Assembly: GCA_037439945.1 (NCBI GenBank)
Contig: JBBIVA010000033.1
Coordinates: 1-29,464, forward strand
Reading direction: 5' to 3'
DNA: 29,464 nucleotides
From: CALEUX01 sp037439945
Lineage (GTDB): Bacteria; Bacteroidota; Bacteroidia; Bacteroidales; Marinilabiliaceae
The notes beneath the pieces were generated by a model. The model ran no database searches and was not told the origin of the DNA. It saw nothing but the letters and a program-made list of their open reading frames with translations. This document shows, piece after piece, positions 7,162 through 16,143 of the stretch. The first letter of the stretch is position 1; every line of letters begins with the position of its first letter. The translations under genes were made by a program, and so were the position numbers.

Positions 7162-8432
7162 ATTTATTAATAATTGGCTCCGGAGGCCGTGAACATACCT
7201 TTGGCTGGAAAATTAAACAAAGCCCATTGGCCGACAAACTGTTTTTTGCCCCGGGCAATGCTGGCACATCTTTTTTGGGAACCAATATTAAGGTTAATTC
7301 AAACGATTTTGATGCAATTAAAAAAATTGTTTTGTCAAATAACATTGATTTGGTGGTGGTTGGACCCGAGGAACCTCTTGTTCTTGGTATTGTTGATTTT
7401 TTTGAAAGTGACCCGGACCTTGCCAATGTAAAAATAATAGGCCCCTCAAAGAAAGGGGCTAACCTTGAAGGTAGTAAAGATTTTGCCAAACAATTTATGC
7501 TCAGACATAATATCCCAACAGCAAAATACCTTTCGGTTACATCTCAAAATTTTGAAGAAGGAAAAAGTTTTCTCAAAAAACTTCCCCCTCCTTATGTTTT
7601 AAAGGCCGACGGTCTTGCAGCAGGCAAAGGGGTACTGATACTTAACAACTTCAATGAAGCATGTGATGAACTAAATAAAATGCTTACCGGTAAATTCGGT
7701 TCAGCCGGAAAAACAGTGGTAATTGAAGAGTTTTTAAGTGGAATTGAGCTGTCTGTATTTGTTTTAACTGATGGGGAAAATTATGTTATTCTGCCCGAAG
7801 CAAAGGATTATAAAAAAATTGGCATAAATGATTCAGGCCCAAATACTGGAGGCATGGGGGCTGTATCACCAGTTCCCTTTGCCAACAAAGAGTTTATGGA
7901 TAAGGTTGAGAAACAAATTATCATACCCACTGTAAATGGAATTAAGGCAGAAAAAATACCTTACCGGGGTTTTATTTTCTTTGGATTAATAAAGGTTAAT
8001 GACCAACCTTATGTTATTGAGTATAATGTAAGAATGGGAGATCCGGAAACTGAAGTCGTATTTCCCAGGCTAAAGAACGATTTGATTGAGTTATTTTATG
8101 CAACTGCAAACAAAAAGCTTGAAAGTGTAAAAATTGAAAGTGATAAAAAAACGGCTGTAACTGTGGTTGTGGTATCCGGAGGTTATCCAAACGAATATAC
8201 TAAGGGTTTACCTGTAACGGGAATTTCAAAAATTGACGGAAGTATACTTTTTCATTCCGGAACAGATATTCGTAATAATGTTACTGTTACCAATGGTGGA
8301 AGAGTATTTGCAATCACATCTTTTGGCCCCGACATTGCTTCGGCCAGAAACCAGTCATTAAAAAATGCGGCTGTTATTAATTTTGAAAATAAATACTTCA
8401 GAAATGATATAGGTTTTGACCTGCTAAAGTAA
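7158..8432 (+). CDS. purD: Phosphoribosylamine-glycine ligase
   Basis: A 424-residue protein of usual length for PurD. It joins phosphoribosylamine and glycine with ATP, the second step of purine synthesis, in the cytoplasm. The N-terminal domain starts with IGSGGREH and contains VVGPEEPLV; the ATP-grasp part has LKADGLAAGKGV and the glycine-rich NTGGMGAVSP; the metal/ATP site is VRMGDPETE. All expected motifs are intact. The ATG overlaps the stop of the deacetylase gene (ATGA), which indicates translational coupling. The following DUF6427-like gene starts after 7 bases. Its place behind two envelope-glycan genes is not a functional pathway, but purD next to the DUF6427 family is a known Bacteroidota arrangement as far as I recall. 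Confidence 0.97.
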   Translation: MNLLIIGSGGREHTFGWKIKQSPLADKLFFAPGNAGTSFLGTNIKVNSNDFDAIKKIVLSNNIDLVVVGPEEPLVLGIVDFFESDPDLANVKIIGPSKKGANLEGSKDFAKQFMLRHNIPTAKYLSVTSQNFEEGKSFLKKLPPPYVLKADGLAAGKGVLILNNFNEACDELNKMLTGKFGSAGKTVVIEEFLSGIELSVFVLTDGENYVILPEAKDYKKIGINDSGPNTGGMGAVSPVPFANKEFMDKVEKQIIIPTVNGIKAEKIPYRGFIFFGLIKVNDQPYVIEYNVRMGDPETEVVFPRLKNDLIELFYATANKKLESVKIESDKKTAVTVVVVSGGYPNEYTKGLPVTGISKIDGSILFHSGTDIRNNVTVTNGGRVFAITSFGPDIASARNQSLKNAAVINFENKYFRNDIGFDLLK

Positions 8433-8439
8433 ACACAAA

Positions 8440-9423
8440 ATGTTGATTGGAATAATACATAACAACCGGTTAATTACTCTGGTTCTGCTCCCTTTTTTAA
8501 TGCTTGCATTATGGGCCAGGTATTTTTTCGTTGATATTGTCCATGTAACAATTCACGATAACCCTTCAATGCCATTATGGGATGTTATTATCCCATTTTT
8601 CGGGTATTCAAAAGTTACGGCATCATTGTTAAGTTATACTTTGGCATTAATAACGGGGCTTACAGTAAACAGGGTTATTTCAAAGTATACACTTCTCCAG
8701 AAACAAAGTTTGCTCCCTTTGTTTATTTTTTCTTTACTGGCCTCAAGTTTTTTATCTGTCCAAAAATTAAACCCAATTTGGTTTTTTGCCCTGTTTTTTG
8801 CCCTCGGCATTGAACGGTTGCTCGGCGGTGTGGTTGAGTCAAAGCCTGCTGTCCGTTGTTTCGACTCGTCATTGTTAATTGGAATTGGGTCACTTTTTTT
8901 TGCAAAAGGATTATTCCTGTTTCCAATAGTTTTTCTGGTGATGGGGATTATACGAATTGCGAATTATCGAACAGTAATTGCTTCATTGATTGGGTTTATG
9001 TTTCCCTTTGGTTTTTCTCTTGCATATTATTTCTTTACAGGCGAAGCCACTAACTACATTTCAACCATAAATGAAAACCTGGTGTCAAACCCGGGGCAGT
9101 ATAACCATAATTGGTTCTCCAGGGTTTACCTTGGTGTAATAATTCTGTTCAATTTTATTGCAATTATCAGCCTTGCACGTAATATGGGTAGTCAAAAAGT
9201 TATTACCAGAAGATATTTCAGGGTTTTTATATGGATTGTTTTTTTATTGGTTGTTGGGGTGTTATTACCGTTTTTTTCACTTGAAGTGTTCCCTGTGGCA
9301 ATAATCGGGTCAACAGTTTTACTATCCTTCTGGATTGATAAAACCTATAAAAAATGGATGCAGGAAATTTTGGTTTACTCGTTGATTATTTTGACCATCC
9401 TGGGACAGATATTTCTTTACTAA
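8440..9423 (+). CDS. DUF6427-like multi-pass membrane protein
   Basis: A 327-residue, strongly hydrophobic protein with about nine or ten membrane helices separated by short loops. It starts MLIGIIHNNRL and then a first helix with many Leu/Phe residues. It resembles the Bacteroidota family DUF6427, which I recall beside purD in flavobacteria; the assignment is from memory of context and of the N-terminal pattern. No catalytic or transport motif is evident and the function is unknown. It is the last gene of the operon starting at 3435, and no strong terminator follows it before the convergent histidine kinase gene. Confidence 0.8.
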   Translation: MLIGIIHNNRLITLVLLPFLMLALWARYFFVDIVHVTIHDNPSMPLWDVIIPFFGYSKVTASLLSYTLALITGLTVNRVISKYTLLQKQSLLPLFIFSLLASSFLSVQKLNPIWFFALFFALGIERLLGGVVESKPAVRCFDSSLLIGIGSLFFAKGLFLFPIVFLVMGIIRIANYRTVIASLIGFMFPFGFSLAYYFFTGEATNYISTINENLVSNPGQYNHNWFSRVYLGVIILFNFIAIISLARNMGSQKVITRRYFRVFIWIVFLLVVGVLLPFFSLEVFPVAIIGSTVLLSFWIDKTYKKWMQEILVYSLIILTILGQIFLY

Positions 9424-9597
9424 TTTAATTAAACCCCAAATTATTTGCCCACTTAACAATAAATGTTAACCCGGTACATTAATTATATGGTTTAGTAAGG
9501 TTTTGATTGATAAATATATTGACAAATCAGGCTTATTAAAATAAACTTGCTCTTTAAACCTATAACAAAGTAAGCCAGAGATAAGCTGTGGTTTAAC

Positions 9598-12500
9598 CTA
9601 AACCCATTTATGAAGGATATTTGAAAGCTCATCCATTGAAACCGGCTTGCCAATATAATCATTCATCCCTGCTTCCAGGCAAATCTCCCTGTCTCCTTTT
9701 AATACATTTGCAGTCATTGCAACAATTGGTATGTTAAAACCTTTGGACCGTAATTTTCGTGTAGCATCAAGGCCATTTAAAACAGGCATTTGTATATCCA
9801 TCAAAACAAGGTCAAAAGTATCCTGATTTCCCATTAACAAATCTATAGCCTCCTGGCCATTATTAGCAATTAATGAGGTACAACTTAACCGGTTTAGCAT
9901 TTTCTCTGCAATTTTTTGGTTAATGACATTGTCCTCAACCACAAGAACCCTTTTGGTTGAATCATCTTTTCTAACCTCTTTATCCTCCTGAAAACCATTA
10001 TTGCCATTCTTAGGTATTTGTTCAGATTGTGAGAAAAGATCATAAATAGATGTGAACAAAGTTGAATGTTTTACTGGTTTATGAATTAATCTGTCAAATA
10101 ATCTAAGCTCCTTCTTTGAAGCCATCTTATTTTCAGGAATCAGTAAAATGGTTTTAATTTCTGGAATTATTTTCCGTAAATTACTAATAAACTCTTTCTC
10201 TTTTTGCACCAAAACGCGAGGGTCCACAATGAGAATGTCAAGCTTATGTCCCTGGTTCAATATGTAGTTAGCATCATCCAGGCTATATGCTTCATGAGTT
10301 TTGATTCCCCAGTTGTGTAATGTTTTTTTAAGCAACAAAACATTAGTTTTATGATCATCCAAAATCAAAGCATGTAAATCTTTTAAATTTTCATTCTCAA
10401 GTTCGGTTGCCGATTCGTTTTTATTAATTTTAAATGTTAAAACAAAGTGAAATACTGCGCCCGGGTTTTCACTTGACCAAGCAAAATTTGGATTTGGACT
10501 TTCAACCCAAATTTTTCCTCCCATTAACTCAACCAACATTTTTGATATACTGGTCCCTAACCCGGTACCTCCAAACTTACGTGTGGTTGAGCCATCGGCC
10601 TGGGTAAATGAATCAAATATCTTTTCAAGCTTTTCAGGTGGGATGCCAATTCCGGAATCCTCAACCAAAAAATGAAGAGTAATGTCCGAGCCAATCTGCT
10701 TTTCAATTTCAACCTTAAAAACCACCTCGCCTTCATGGGTAAATTTTACTGAATTACCTAAAAGGTTGATCATAATCTGAATTAATCTGCCCTCATCCCC
10801 TAACAATACTTGTGGAATGGTATCCTCAACCACAGCAAACAATTCAAGTTTTTTCTCATTTGCTTTAAATGACATCTGGTCTATCAGGTAATCTACCGTT
10901 GACCTGATGTTGAAAGGATATGTTTCAATCTTCATTTTTCTTGCCTCAATTTTTGAGAAGTCAAGAATATCATTGATAATATTAGTGAGATTTTGACATG
11001 ATTTTGAAATAATCGAGATAATATTACTTTGTTCTTTGTTCAGCCTTGTTTGGGCAATAAGTTCAGTTGCTCCTACTATTCCATTCATGGGAGTCCTTAT
11101 TTCATGACTCATATTTGCCAAAAATTCCGATTTGGCCTTGTTGGCCTCAGCCTCCTTCTGTTGAATTTCTTTTTGAGCCGTTATATCCATAAAGGCTTCA
11201 AGATTTACCGACCTGTTATTGATTTTAATTGGAATAATGTTTTTTAGTATTACACGTGAGATATTATTCTCGGCCACAGTTAACTGTTCCTCCAATGACC
11301 TTATGCTTGCACCTGTACTTAAGTCCTGGTATTCATTCTCTTTTATAATTTCAAAAAAGTTATTGTATTTTCTTTCACGGATAAACCTAAGCGCCTCAGG
11401 TAAACCTGTAAATCCCATTATTTTAGCAGCAGTTTGGTTAATCTCAATTATTTGTTGCTTATCATCAACGATTAATATTCCTACAGGTAAATTCTCTGTT
11501 ATTGCCTTTAGAGTATTAACTGACTCATTTAGCGACTGGGTCAACAATCTCTTTTCAGTAATATCTTCTCTTATAACAATAAAACTTGATATTGAATTCA
11601 TTTCATTAAAAACAGGTGAAATATGTACCTTTTCCCAATAAACAAAACCATCTTTATTTTGAGTCTCGATCTCTCCCGACCAGGTATTTCCAGCCAATAC
11701 AGTATTTTGAAGTATTTCTGAAAATCCGCTTTTTTTATCAGTTTTAAAAAAGGTAGGATTAGCGCCTAAAACCTCCTGTTTTGGAAATCCTGTTTTTGTT
11801 TCAAAATTCTTATTAACATACTCAGTAGCACCCCGTGTGTTGGTAATCATAATTGCAACAGGGCTTTGTTCTACTGCCATTAATAATTTTTGGCTATCCT
11901 CTTCAGCTTTCTTCCTGAACAAAATAACTTTCGAAATCTGAATTATTATTAAATAAGTAATTATTCCTGCAAACAAACTAAAAATTAAAAGGCTTAAATA
12001 TTTAAGCTTATTGTAACGGTCAAGTACATTTATACTTGTGTTATTAAGTTGAACAACATTCTTTTGAATATCATATGCAATTTTCCTTTCAGTTTCATAA
12101 ATCCGGGAAAAATGACTGTCGGCCTGCTTAAGATAAAAATTAATACTCTGAACAAAACTCTTAGATGCTTTTTGATCCGAACTCATTGAACTGCGCAATG
12201 CCCCAACAATTTTAGAAGCCAGGGCCTGCAAATCGTAAATGGCAGGGATTAACTCCCTGACTTCAGGTATGGTACCGGTATATTGATCATTCCAATAGGT
12301 TATAATTTCAACTATTTCATCATTAGCAGGTAAATTGGCATAATTTATATTCGAAAAATTTCCTCCATTGTCCAATACCCTCAATATATCAACACAATAA
12401 CTTACCTTTTCCCGAATATCTGAATGTACGTTTGATAATTGCTGATTATGCTGAATTGTTGAAAATGTTTTAAAAGAAAGGTGAATATGCAGCAGGTTTT

Positions 12501-12735
12501 CCTTAAATAAAAATTCCAGTTTTTGCTTTTGTTCCTGATTTCTAATAGTCTGTTGGTAACGTAAGGTATAAAAACGGTCGAAATAATTTTCAATAAATAA
12601 AATTGAAAGTATTGATAAAAAGAAAATTGCGAGCAATAAAAACAATTTGTTAATTATTGGCTCTCGTGTAAACATGCGCTTATTTACGCTAAATGGGTAG
12701 GATAATCCCTTTCTTTTTCTTCTACCTGTTTTCAA
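9598..12735 (-). CDS. Hybrid sensor histidine kinase with two PAS and two receiver domains
   Basis: 1045 residues from TTG 12735, or 1025 from ATG 12675, which places the start closer to the first helix; either is possible. Order: TM1 about 31-50, periplasmic helical region 51-244, TM2 246-268, PAS 281-393, PAS 403-521, HisKA with phosphorylatable His544 in SHEIRTP, HATPase with N-box NLLGN (657-661), DSGIGI (693-698) and GGTGLG (722-727), then two receivers. Receiver 1 (786-900) keeps Asp838 and Lys886 but lacks the usual MPxMDG loop and the Thr/Ser. Receiver 2 (927-1043) is canonical with Asp980, Thr1008 and Lys1030. There is no Hpt or DNA-binding output, so a partner must take the phosphate. 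It follows the substrate-binding lipoprotein gene by 31 bases, which suggests that the lipoprotein presents the signal. Confidence 0.95.
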   Translation of the reverse strand: MKTGRRKRKGLSYPFSVNKRMFTREPIINKLFLLLAIFFLSILSILFIENYFDRFYTLRYQQTIRNQEQKQKLEFLFKENLLHIHLSFKTFSTIQHNQQLSNVHSDIREKVSYCVDILRVLDNGGNFSNINYANLPANDEIVEIITYWNDQYTGTIPEVRELIPAIYDLQALASKIVGALRSSMSSDQKASKSFVQSINFYLKQADSHFSRIYETERKIAYDIQKNVVQLNNTSINVLDRYNKLKYLSLLIFSLFAGIITYLIIIQISKVILFRKKAEEDSQKLLMAVEQSPVAIMITNTRGATEYVNKNFETKTGFPKQEVLGANPTFFKTDKKSGFSEILQNTVLAGNTWSGEIETQNKDGFVYWEKVHISPVFNEMNSISSFIVIREDITEKRLLTQSLNESVNTLKAITENLPVGILIVDDKQQIIEINQTAAKIMGFTGLPEALRFIRERKYNNFFEIIKENEYQDLSTGASIRSLEEQLTVAENNISRVILKNIIPIKINNRSVNLEAFMDITAQKEIQQKEAEANKAKSEFLANMSHEIRTPMNGIVGATELIAQTRLNKEQSNIISIISKSCQNLTNIINDILDFSKIEARKMKIETYPFNIRSTVDYLIDQMSFKANEKKLELFAVVEDTIPQVLLGDEGRLIQIMINLLGNSVKFTHEGEVVFKVEIEKQIGSDITLHFLVEDSGIGIPPEKLEKIFDSFTQADGSTTRKFGGTGLGTSISKMLVELMGGKIWVESPNPNFAWSSENPGAVFHFVLTFKINKNESATELENENLKDLHALILDDHKTNVLLLKKTLHNWGIKTHEAYSLDDANYILNQGHKLDILIVDPRVLVQKEKEFISNLRKIIPEIKTILLIPENKMASKKELRLFDRLIHKPVKHSTLFTSIYDLFSQSEQIPKNGNNGFQEDKEVRKDDSTKRVLVVEDNVINQKIAEKMLNRLSCTSLIANNGQEAIDLLMGNQDTFDLVLMDIQMPVLNGLDATRKLRSKGFNIPIVAMTANVLKGDREICLEAGMNDYIGKPVSMDELSNILHKWV

Positions 12736-12766
12736 ATCATTGGGTGGTTTTTACAATTTTCCAAAT

Positions 12767-13567
12767 TTAAAAAATGGTAACCCTTCGTTTCTGAATACCA
12801 TGTTTTGCAAAAACCCCAACACCATAGCCTGAACTAATTGTGGCCAAAAAAGAGTGGGCAAGCCCGGGATTAGAAGAACTACGAAGTACCGAAGCATAAA
12901 CCCGCGGGTATTCATACTTTGATTTTATACTAATAGTGTCAATAGAATTGCTGTTGGAGTTATAATAGCTGCTAAGCCAATCAATTGCCACTGAAACCTC
13001 TCCATTAACAACACTTCTTATTATTCCCCTTGAATCAACAGACAATGCCAGTACATTTTTCATCACAGGATCATAAATCATGTGGTTTGTTAAAAGCTTC
13101 TTTGTTTCGTACCCAAGCGAGCTGGTTTCAGGGTTAGCCAATAATACTGCGTGTGACCTATCCTTTAGTGACAACAGTGAACCATCAAATGATTCAGGAT
13201 TATTTTTTCTTACAATATAAACCAATTGGTTTACTCCAATAAATAACGAATCGGAAATTATTTGAGGATTTGCCTTTGACAGCTTTGCAATCCCTTCATA
13301 ACTGTCAGGTATAAATAAATCACCTTTTTGTGAGTAATTTATTAGTCCTATTAGATTTTTTGAACAATCATTATGTATTCGAACTTTGCATTTATACTGA
13401 CCTTCAAAATGATTACTAATTTCAAGGATTGGCAATACCAAACCGTTTTCGCAATAAACCAACAGTTCTGGTATTTCAAAATCCCGGGCATTACTATCAC
13501 TTTTACCAACATGTTTACATCCTGGTAATACTATTAGTAATATTATTATCAGAAATATAAATCTCAT
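12767..13567 (-). CDS. Substrate-binding lipoprotein (ModA/PstS-like), probable sensor partner
   Basis: A 266-residue protein with a lipoprotein signal: a hydrophobic stretch 3-14 and lipobox LPGC with Cys17. The mature part resembles type 2 periplasmic binding proteins of the molybdate/phosphate group: it opens with the strand LLVYCENGLV, has a hinge-like DLFIPDS segment, and ends with a FAKHGI segment like the last helix of ModA proteins. The ligand cannot be read off; an oxyanion is the family default. No permease or ATPase gene is near. Instead the next gene on the same strand, 31 bases away, is a hybrid histidine kinase with a periplasmic domain. I infer that the pair works like other binding-protein/kinase sensors. 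Confidence 0.85.
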   Translation of the reverse strand: MRFIFLIIILLIVLPGCKHVGKSDSNARDFEIPELLVYCENGLVLPILEISNHFEGQYKCKVRIHNDCSKNLIGLINYSQKGDLFIPDSYEGIAKLSKANPQIISDSLFIGVNQLVYIVRKNNPESFDGSLLSLKDRSHAVLLANPETSSLGYETKKLLTNHMIYDPVMKNVLALSVDSRGIIRSVVNGEVSVAIDWLSSYYNSNSNSIDTISIKSKYEYPRVYASVLRSSSNPGLAHSFLATISSGYGVGVFAKHGIQKRRVTIF

Positions 13568-13622
13568 AAATTAAAATTTCTTTGACTATATATTATGGTT
13601 GTTTCTATTTATGCAATTTAAG

Positions 13623-13639
13623 AAAAGAGGCTCTCTTTT
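13623..13639. repeat. Perfect inverted repeat between flippase-like and lipoprotein genes
   Basis: AAAAGAG-GCT-CTCTTTT, 7-bp arms with a 3-base centre, sits 43 bases after the stop of the flippase-like gene and 56 bases before the lipoprotein start (both minus strand). It could be a weak terminator for the first or an operator for the second. Confidence 0.35.
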
Positions 13640-13681
13640 GCTTAAAATTTGTCATTGATTTACAACAGTTTGTCAAAAACC

Positions 13682-14755
13682 TTACTGTTTTCGTGTAACA
13701 AACTTATTTTTAACCCAGTTTGGAACAAGAAATGCCCCAATAAACAAATAAGGATAATAGCTTATTAAACGCCAAATAAAAGCCATAGCCACCCCGGTTC
13801 CAATTGGTGTGAACTGGGATAAAAACTCCTTAAAAACATATTCGGCAAACCCGCTGCCTCCGGGAGTAGGGCTTACCAACATCATAATCCACATTACCAA
13901 TTGTTTTCCAAAAGTAAGAACATGGCCATCCCAGGATAACCACTTTATACCAAAAAAGGTTATAATTAGTGTATTAACTATCCAGTATCTGGCAGTCCAG
14001 CTAAAAAATGTGGCACCAAATGCCAAAATCCATTTCTTGAAAGGCCAGTTCTTGAATTCCCTTGATGTTTGAATTAGTTCGGAACCAGATTCATTGGCCT
14101 GGGGTCGCCATTTTCGTATTATTGGCAGTTTAAATATCCATAACAGCACCCACTTTAATCCCCTGGGATTTACAAACAATCCATAACTAATTATAAGAGT
14201 ATAAATAAACTTCAGTGAATATCCCAATAAGGCAAATATTAAAAACTGGTTCTCATACCAGGGCAAAAGGGTGCCTTCAGGACTAAGACTAAAAACATTA
14301 TAATAACCAATTATAACCAATAATACCGGAAAAGTCAAAATAAAGTATAGCTCATCCAGAAAAGATGTAACCATAACAACAGCAGTACTTCTGCCTATTG
14401 ATATACCCTCCTTATTTATAAAAAAAATAGCAACGCTGGTTCCTCCAATTGCACTGGGTGTAATTGCCGAAGTAAACTCCCATAGCATTGTTATATTAAA
14501 TGCCGACTTCCATGTAAGTTTATTGCCGGTAAGAATTCTGATTCTTATTATATATCCCAAATCGCGGATACCCATCATGGCAACAGACAAAAAAAGCCAG
14601 AAAACTGATTGAAGGGTAAAAGATAACAAGCCAAAACTGTCGGGTTTATACTCACGGTAAAGCATATATCCCGACACTACAAATCCAATAATAATAGGTA
14701 ATATTATTCGCGAGGGATTAATACTTTTTAATATCTTACCTGAGTTATCTGTCAT
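13682..14755 (-). CDS. Flippase-like membrane protein (LPG synthase TM / UPF0104 family)
   Basis: A 357-residue protein with about eight membrane helices, matching the lysylphosphatidylglycerol-synthase transmembrane / UPF0104 family (COG0392). The signature loops are visible: an early SAFNITMLWEF segment followed by TPSAIGGT, and late in the protein SPTPGGSGFAE, which corresponds to the conserved PTPGG-x-G-x-x-E block. The soluble aminoacyl-transferase domain of MprF is absent, so it is not a lipid aminoacylator by itself; stand-alone members are proposed lipid flippases or transporters. It starts at an ATG and has a perfect -7 element 48-55 bases upstream. Tandem with, but 114 bases from, the lipoprotein gene downstream. 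Confidence 0.85.
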   Translation of the reverse strand: MTDNSGKILKSINPSRIILPIIIGFVVSGYMLYREYKPDSFGLLSFTLQSVFWLFLSVAMMGIRDLGYIIRIRILTGNKLTWKSAFNITMLWEFTSAITPSAIGGTSVAIFFINKEGISIGRSTAVVMVTSFLDELYFILTFPVLLVIIGYYNVFSLSPEGTLLPWYENQFLIFALLGYSLKFIYTLIISYGLFVNPRGLKWVLLWIFKLPIIRKWRPQANESGSELIQTSREFKNWPFKKWILAFGATFFSWTARYWIVNTLIITFFGIKWLSWDGHVLTFGKQLVMWIMMLVSPTPGGSGFAEYVFKEFLSQFTPIGTGVAMAFIWRLISYYPYLFIGAFLVPNWVKNKFVTRKQ

Positions 14756-14802
14756 TATAAAAACCTATGGTGAAAATTCATTTTAAACTAATTGACAAGC
14801 TA

Positions 14803-14810
14803 CAAATTTA
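14803..14810 (-). promoter_or_regulatory. Possible -7 element of the flippase-like gene
   Basis: TAAATTTG on the minus strand (14810-14803) matches TAnnTTTG and is placed to start transcription about 40 bases before the ATG at 14755. No TTG is found 20 bases upstream. Confidence 0.4.
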
Positions 14811-14853
14811 AACCATTGCAAGTATAAGGTAAAATTTAATTAAGGTTTAACAT

Positions 14854-14877
14854 AAAAAAACCGGAACTAAGTCCGGT
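14854..14877 (-). terminator. Rho-independent terminator of tRNA-Ala
   Basis: On the minus strand ACCGGA-CTTAGT-TCCGGT forms a 6-bp perfect stem followed by a run of T residues. It begins seven bases after the 3' end of tRNA-Ala. Confidence 0.85.
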
Positions 14878-14883
14878 TATTTG

Positions 14884-14957
14884 TGGAGACAAGGGGAATC
14901 GAACCCCTGACCTTTTGACTGCCAGTCAAACGCTCTAGCCAACTGAGCTATGCCCCC
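14884..14957 (-). tRNA. tRNA-Ala (anticodon GGC), CCA not encoded
   Basis: A full cloverleaf on the minus strand. It begins GGGGGCATAGCTCAGTTGG; the anticodon stem TTTGA/TCAAA encloses CTGGCAG, giving anticodon GGC for alanine. The T arm carries GGTTCGATTCC. The acceptor stem pairs with two G-U pairs, and the discriminator is A. The three following bases are CAA, so CCA must be added enzymatically, in contrast to tRNA-Gln at 3047. Confidence 0.95.
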
Positions 14958-14970
14958 ATATTTTGCGTTG

Positions 14971-15001
14971 CAAATATAATGGAAAATGTTAAACCCGACA
15001 A
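14971..15001 (-). promoter_or_regulatory. Promoter of tRNA-Ala (TTG-N20-TATATTTG)
   Basis: On the minus strand TTG (15001-14999) is followed after 20 bases by TATATTTG (14978-14971). This is the same -7 octamer and the same spacing as at tRNA-Gln, and it lies 14 bases upstream of the mature 5' end. Confidence 0.8.
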
Positions 15002-15223
15002 TCTTTTTAAAAAAATCTCATCCCTGCAAAATCTAATGCTAAAAATAACAATTTGGAATTTTATTAAATTTTAACATAATTGTTGTAAAGCCATATTAAA
15101 AATTCCTGTTTTAAAACAATTTAAATATTTAACAATTCACAATTTTGGTTAAACAGTTTTAATTTGGTTGACATAATTAATTTTAATTATTAAATTAAAC
15201 TATAACCAACTAAAATCAGTATT

Positions 15224-15895
15224 ATGGAACTCAAAAAGATGCCCAACAAAGACCTTGAAGGCAAAAAGTGGACCTTTTGGCAAATAGGTTTTATTATTTC
15301 GCTCTCTTTGGTTTTGATAGCGTTTGAATGGTCTTCCACAAAAATCAGTTATGATTTTTTGAACATGCCGGAAGATGATGCCAATGCAATTGAAATTGTA
15401 CCCATTACTGTTACAAAAGAAAAAGAATTAAAAGTAGAAAAGCCAACTATTGCTGATATTATTAACATCACAAATGATCCTGACGCCGATAACCCTTCTG
15501 CTAATTTTGCCAGTTCAGAAGATCCCGTCTTGAACCTAGATAGTTACTATACAACTGCGGTTGCAGAGGAAAGGGATGATATTCTGATCCATGCTGAACA
15601 AATGCCAAAATTTCCGGGTGGGGAAACGGCATTGCTAAGGTATCTGACACAAGCAGTGAAATATCCTGAAATTGCCCGTGATAATAATATTGAAGGCAAG
15701 GTTTATGTGAGTTTTGTTGTGAATAAAATGGGTGAAGTAACCAGGGTAAAAATTATTAGAGGTGTTGACCCTCATTTGGACAGAGAAGCATTGAGGGTGA
15801 TAAACTCAATGCCATTATGGGAACCCGGCAGCCAAAACAACAAACCAGTTTCCGTATCTTATACAGTACCAATAAATTTTGTTCTAAAAAATTAA
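15224..15895 (+). CDS. TonB-like energy transducer, paralog 1
   Basis: A 223-residue protein. A short cytoplasmic N terminus (MELKK...) leads to a membrane helix at about 19-36, then an acidic, low-complexity periplasmic linker, and a TonB C-terminal domain at about 125-222. The domain shows the Bacteroidota pattern MPKFPGGE, YPEIARDNNIEGKVYV, RGVDPHLDREAL and a terminal YTVPINFVLK strand. TonB proteins pass proton-motive energy from ExbBD to outer-membrane receptors. The linker has no proline-rich stretch, unlike paralog 2, so its reach across the periplasm may be shorter. No exbB/exbD genes are in the window. It is 248 bases upstream of paralog 2, which has its own promoter-like sequence. 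Confidence 0.9.
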   Translation: MELKKMPNKDLEGKKWTFWQIGFIISLSLVLIAFEWSSTKISYDFLNMPEDDANAIEIVPITVTKEKELKVEKPTIADIINITNDPDADNPSANFASSEDPVLNLDSYYTTAVAEERDDILIHAEQMPKFPGGETALLRYLTQAVKYPEIARDNNIEGKVYVSFVVNKMGEVTRVKIIRGVDPHLDREALRVINSMPLWEPGSQNNKPVSVSYTVPINFVLKN

Positions 15896-16086
15896 ATTAA
15901 ACTTATAAACTATTTTTTACATGGTTAATTTATTGCCTTATTACTAAACAGTTATTGTTCATCTTAACCTTAAAATTAATAATTTATTAAAGTTATTTTG
16001 AAAATTAAAAACCATTATGATGGAGTTTCAGAAGAAAAAGTTATTTTTATGGTCCTTTTCTGGCTAAAATCCTAATCAGAAAACAC

Positions 16087-16117
16087 TTGTAAAATTGTAA
16101 ATTTTGTCGTATTTTTA
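16087..16117 (+). promoter_or_regulatory. Candidate promoter of TonB paralog 2
   Basis: TTG (16087-16089), 20 bases, then TATTTTTA (16110-16117), which is one mismatch from TAnnTTTG. The spacing equals that of the two tRNA promoters. Transcription would start about 20 bases before the ATG at 16144. Confidence 0.5.
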
Positions 16118-16143
16118 TATCTAATAAATTAGTAACCACTATT

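Noticed and set aside
7121..7489. Minus-strand open frame of 122 codons over the start of purD
   Set aside because: Antisense shadow of purD; composition and lack of motifs argue against a gene.
9553..9596. Inverted repeat TTAAACC ... GGTTTAA behind the histidine kinase gene
   Set aside because: AT-rich 7-base arms with a 29-base loop and no T run; weak as a terminator.
12767..13567. Complete ABC transporter for molybdate or phosphate
   Set aside because: Only the binding lipoprotein is present; the neighbours are a kinase and a flippase-like protein.
16017..16067. Short reading frame of 16 codons between the two TonB genes, starting ATGATGGAG
   Set aside because: Too short to judge, no ribosome site, and it overlaps nothing conserved; it could be a trace of a duplication but I cannot support a gene.
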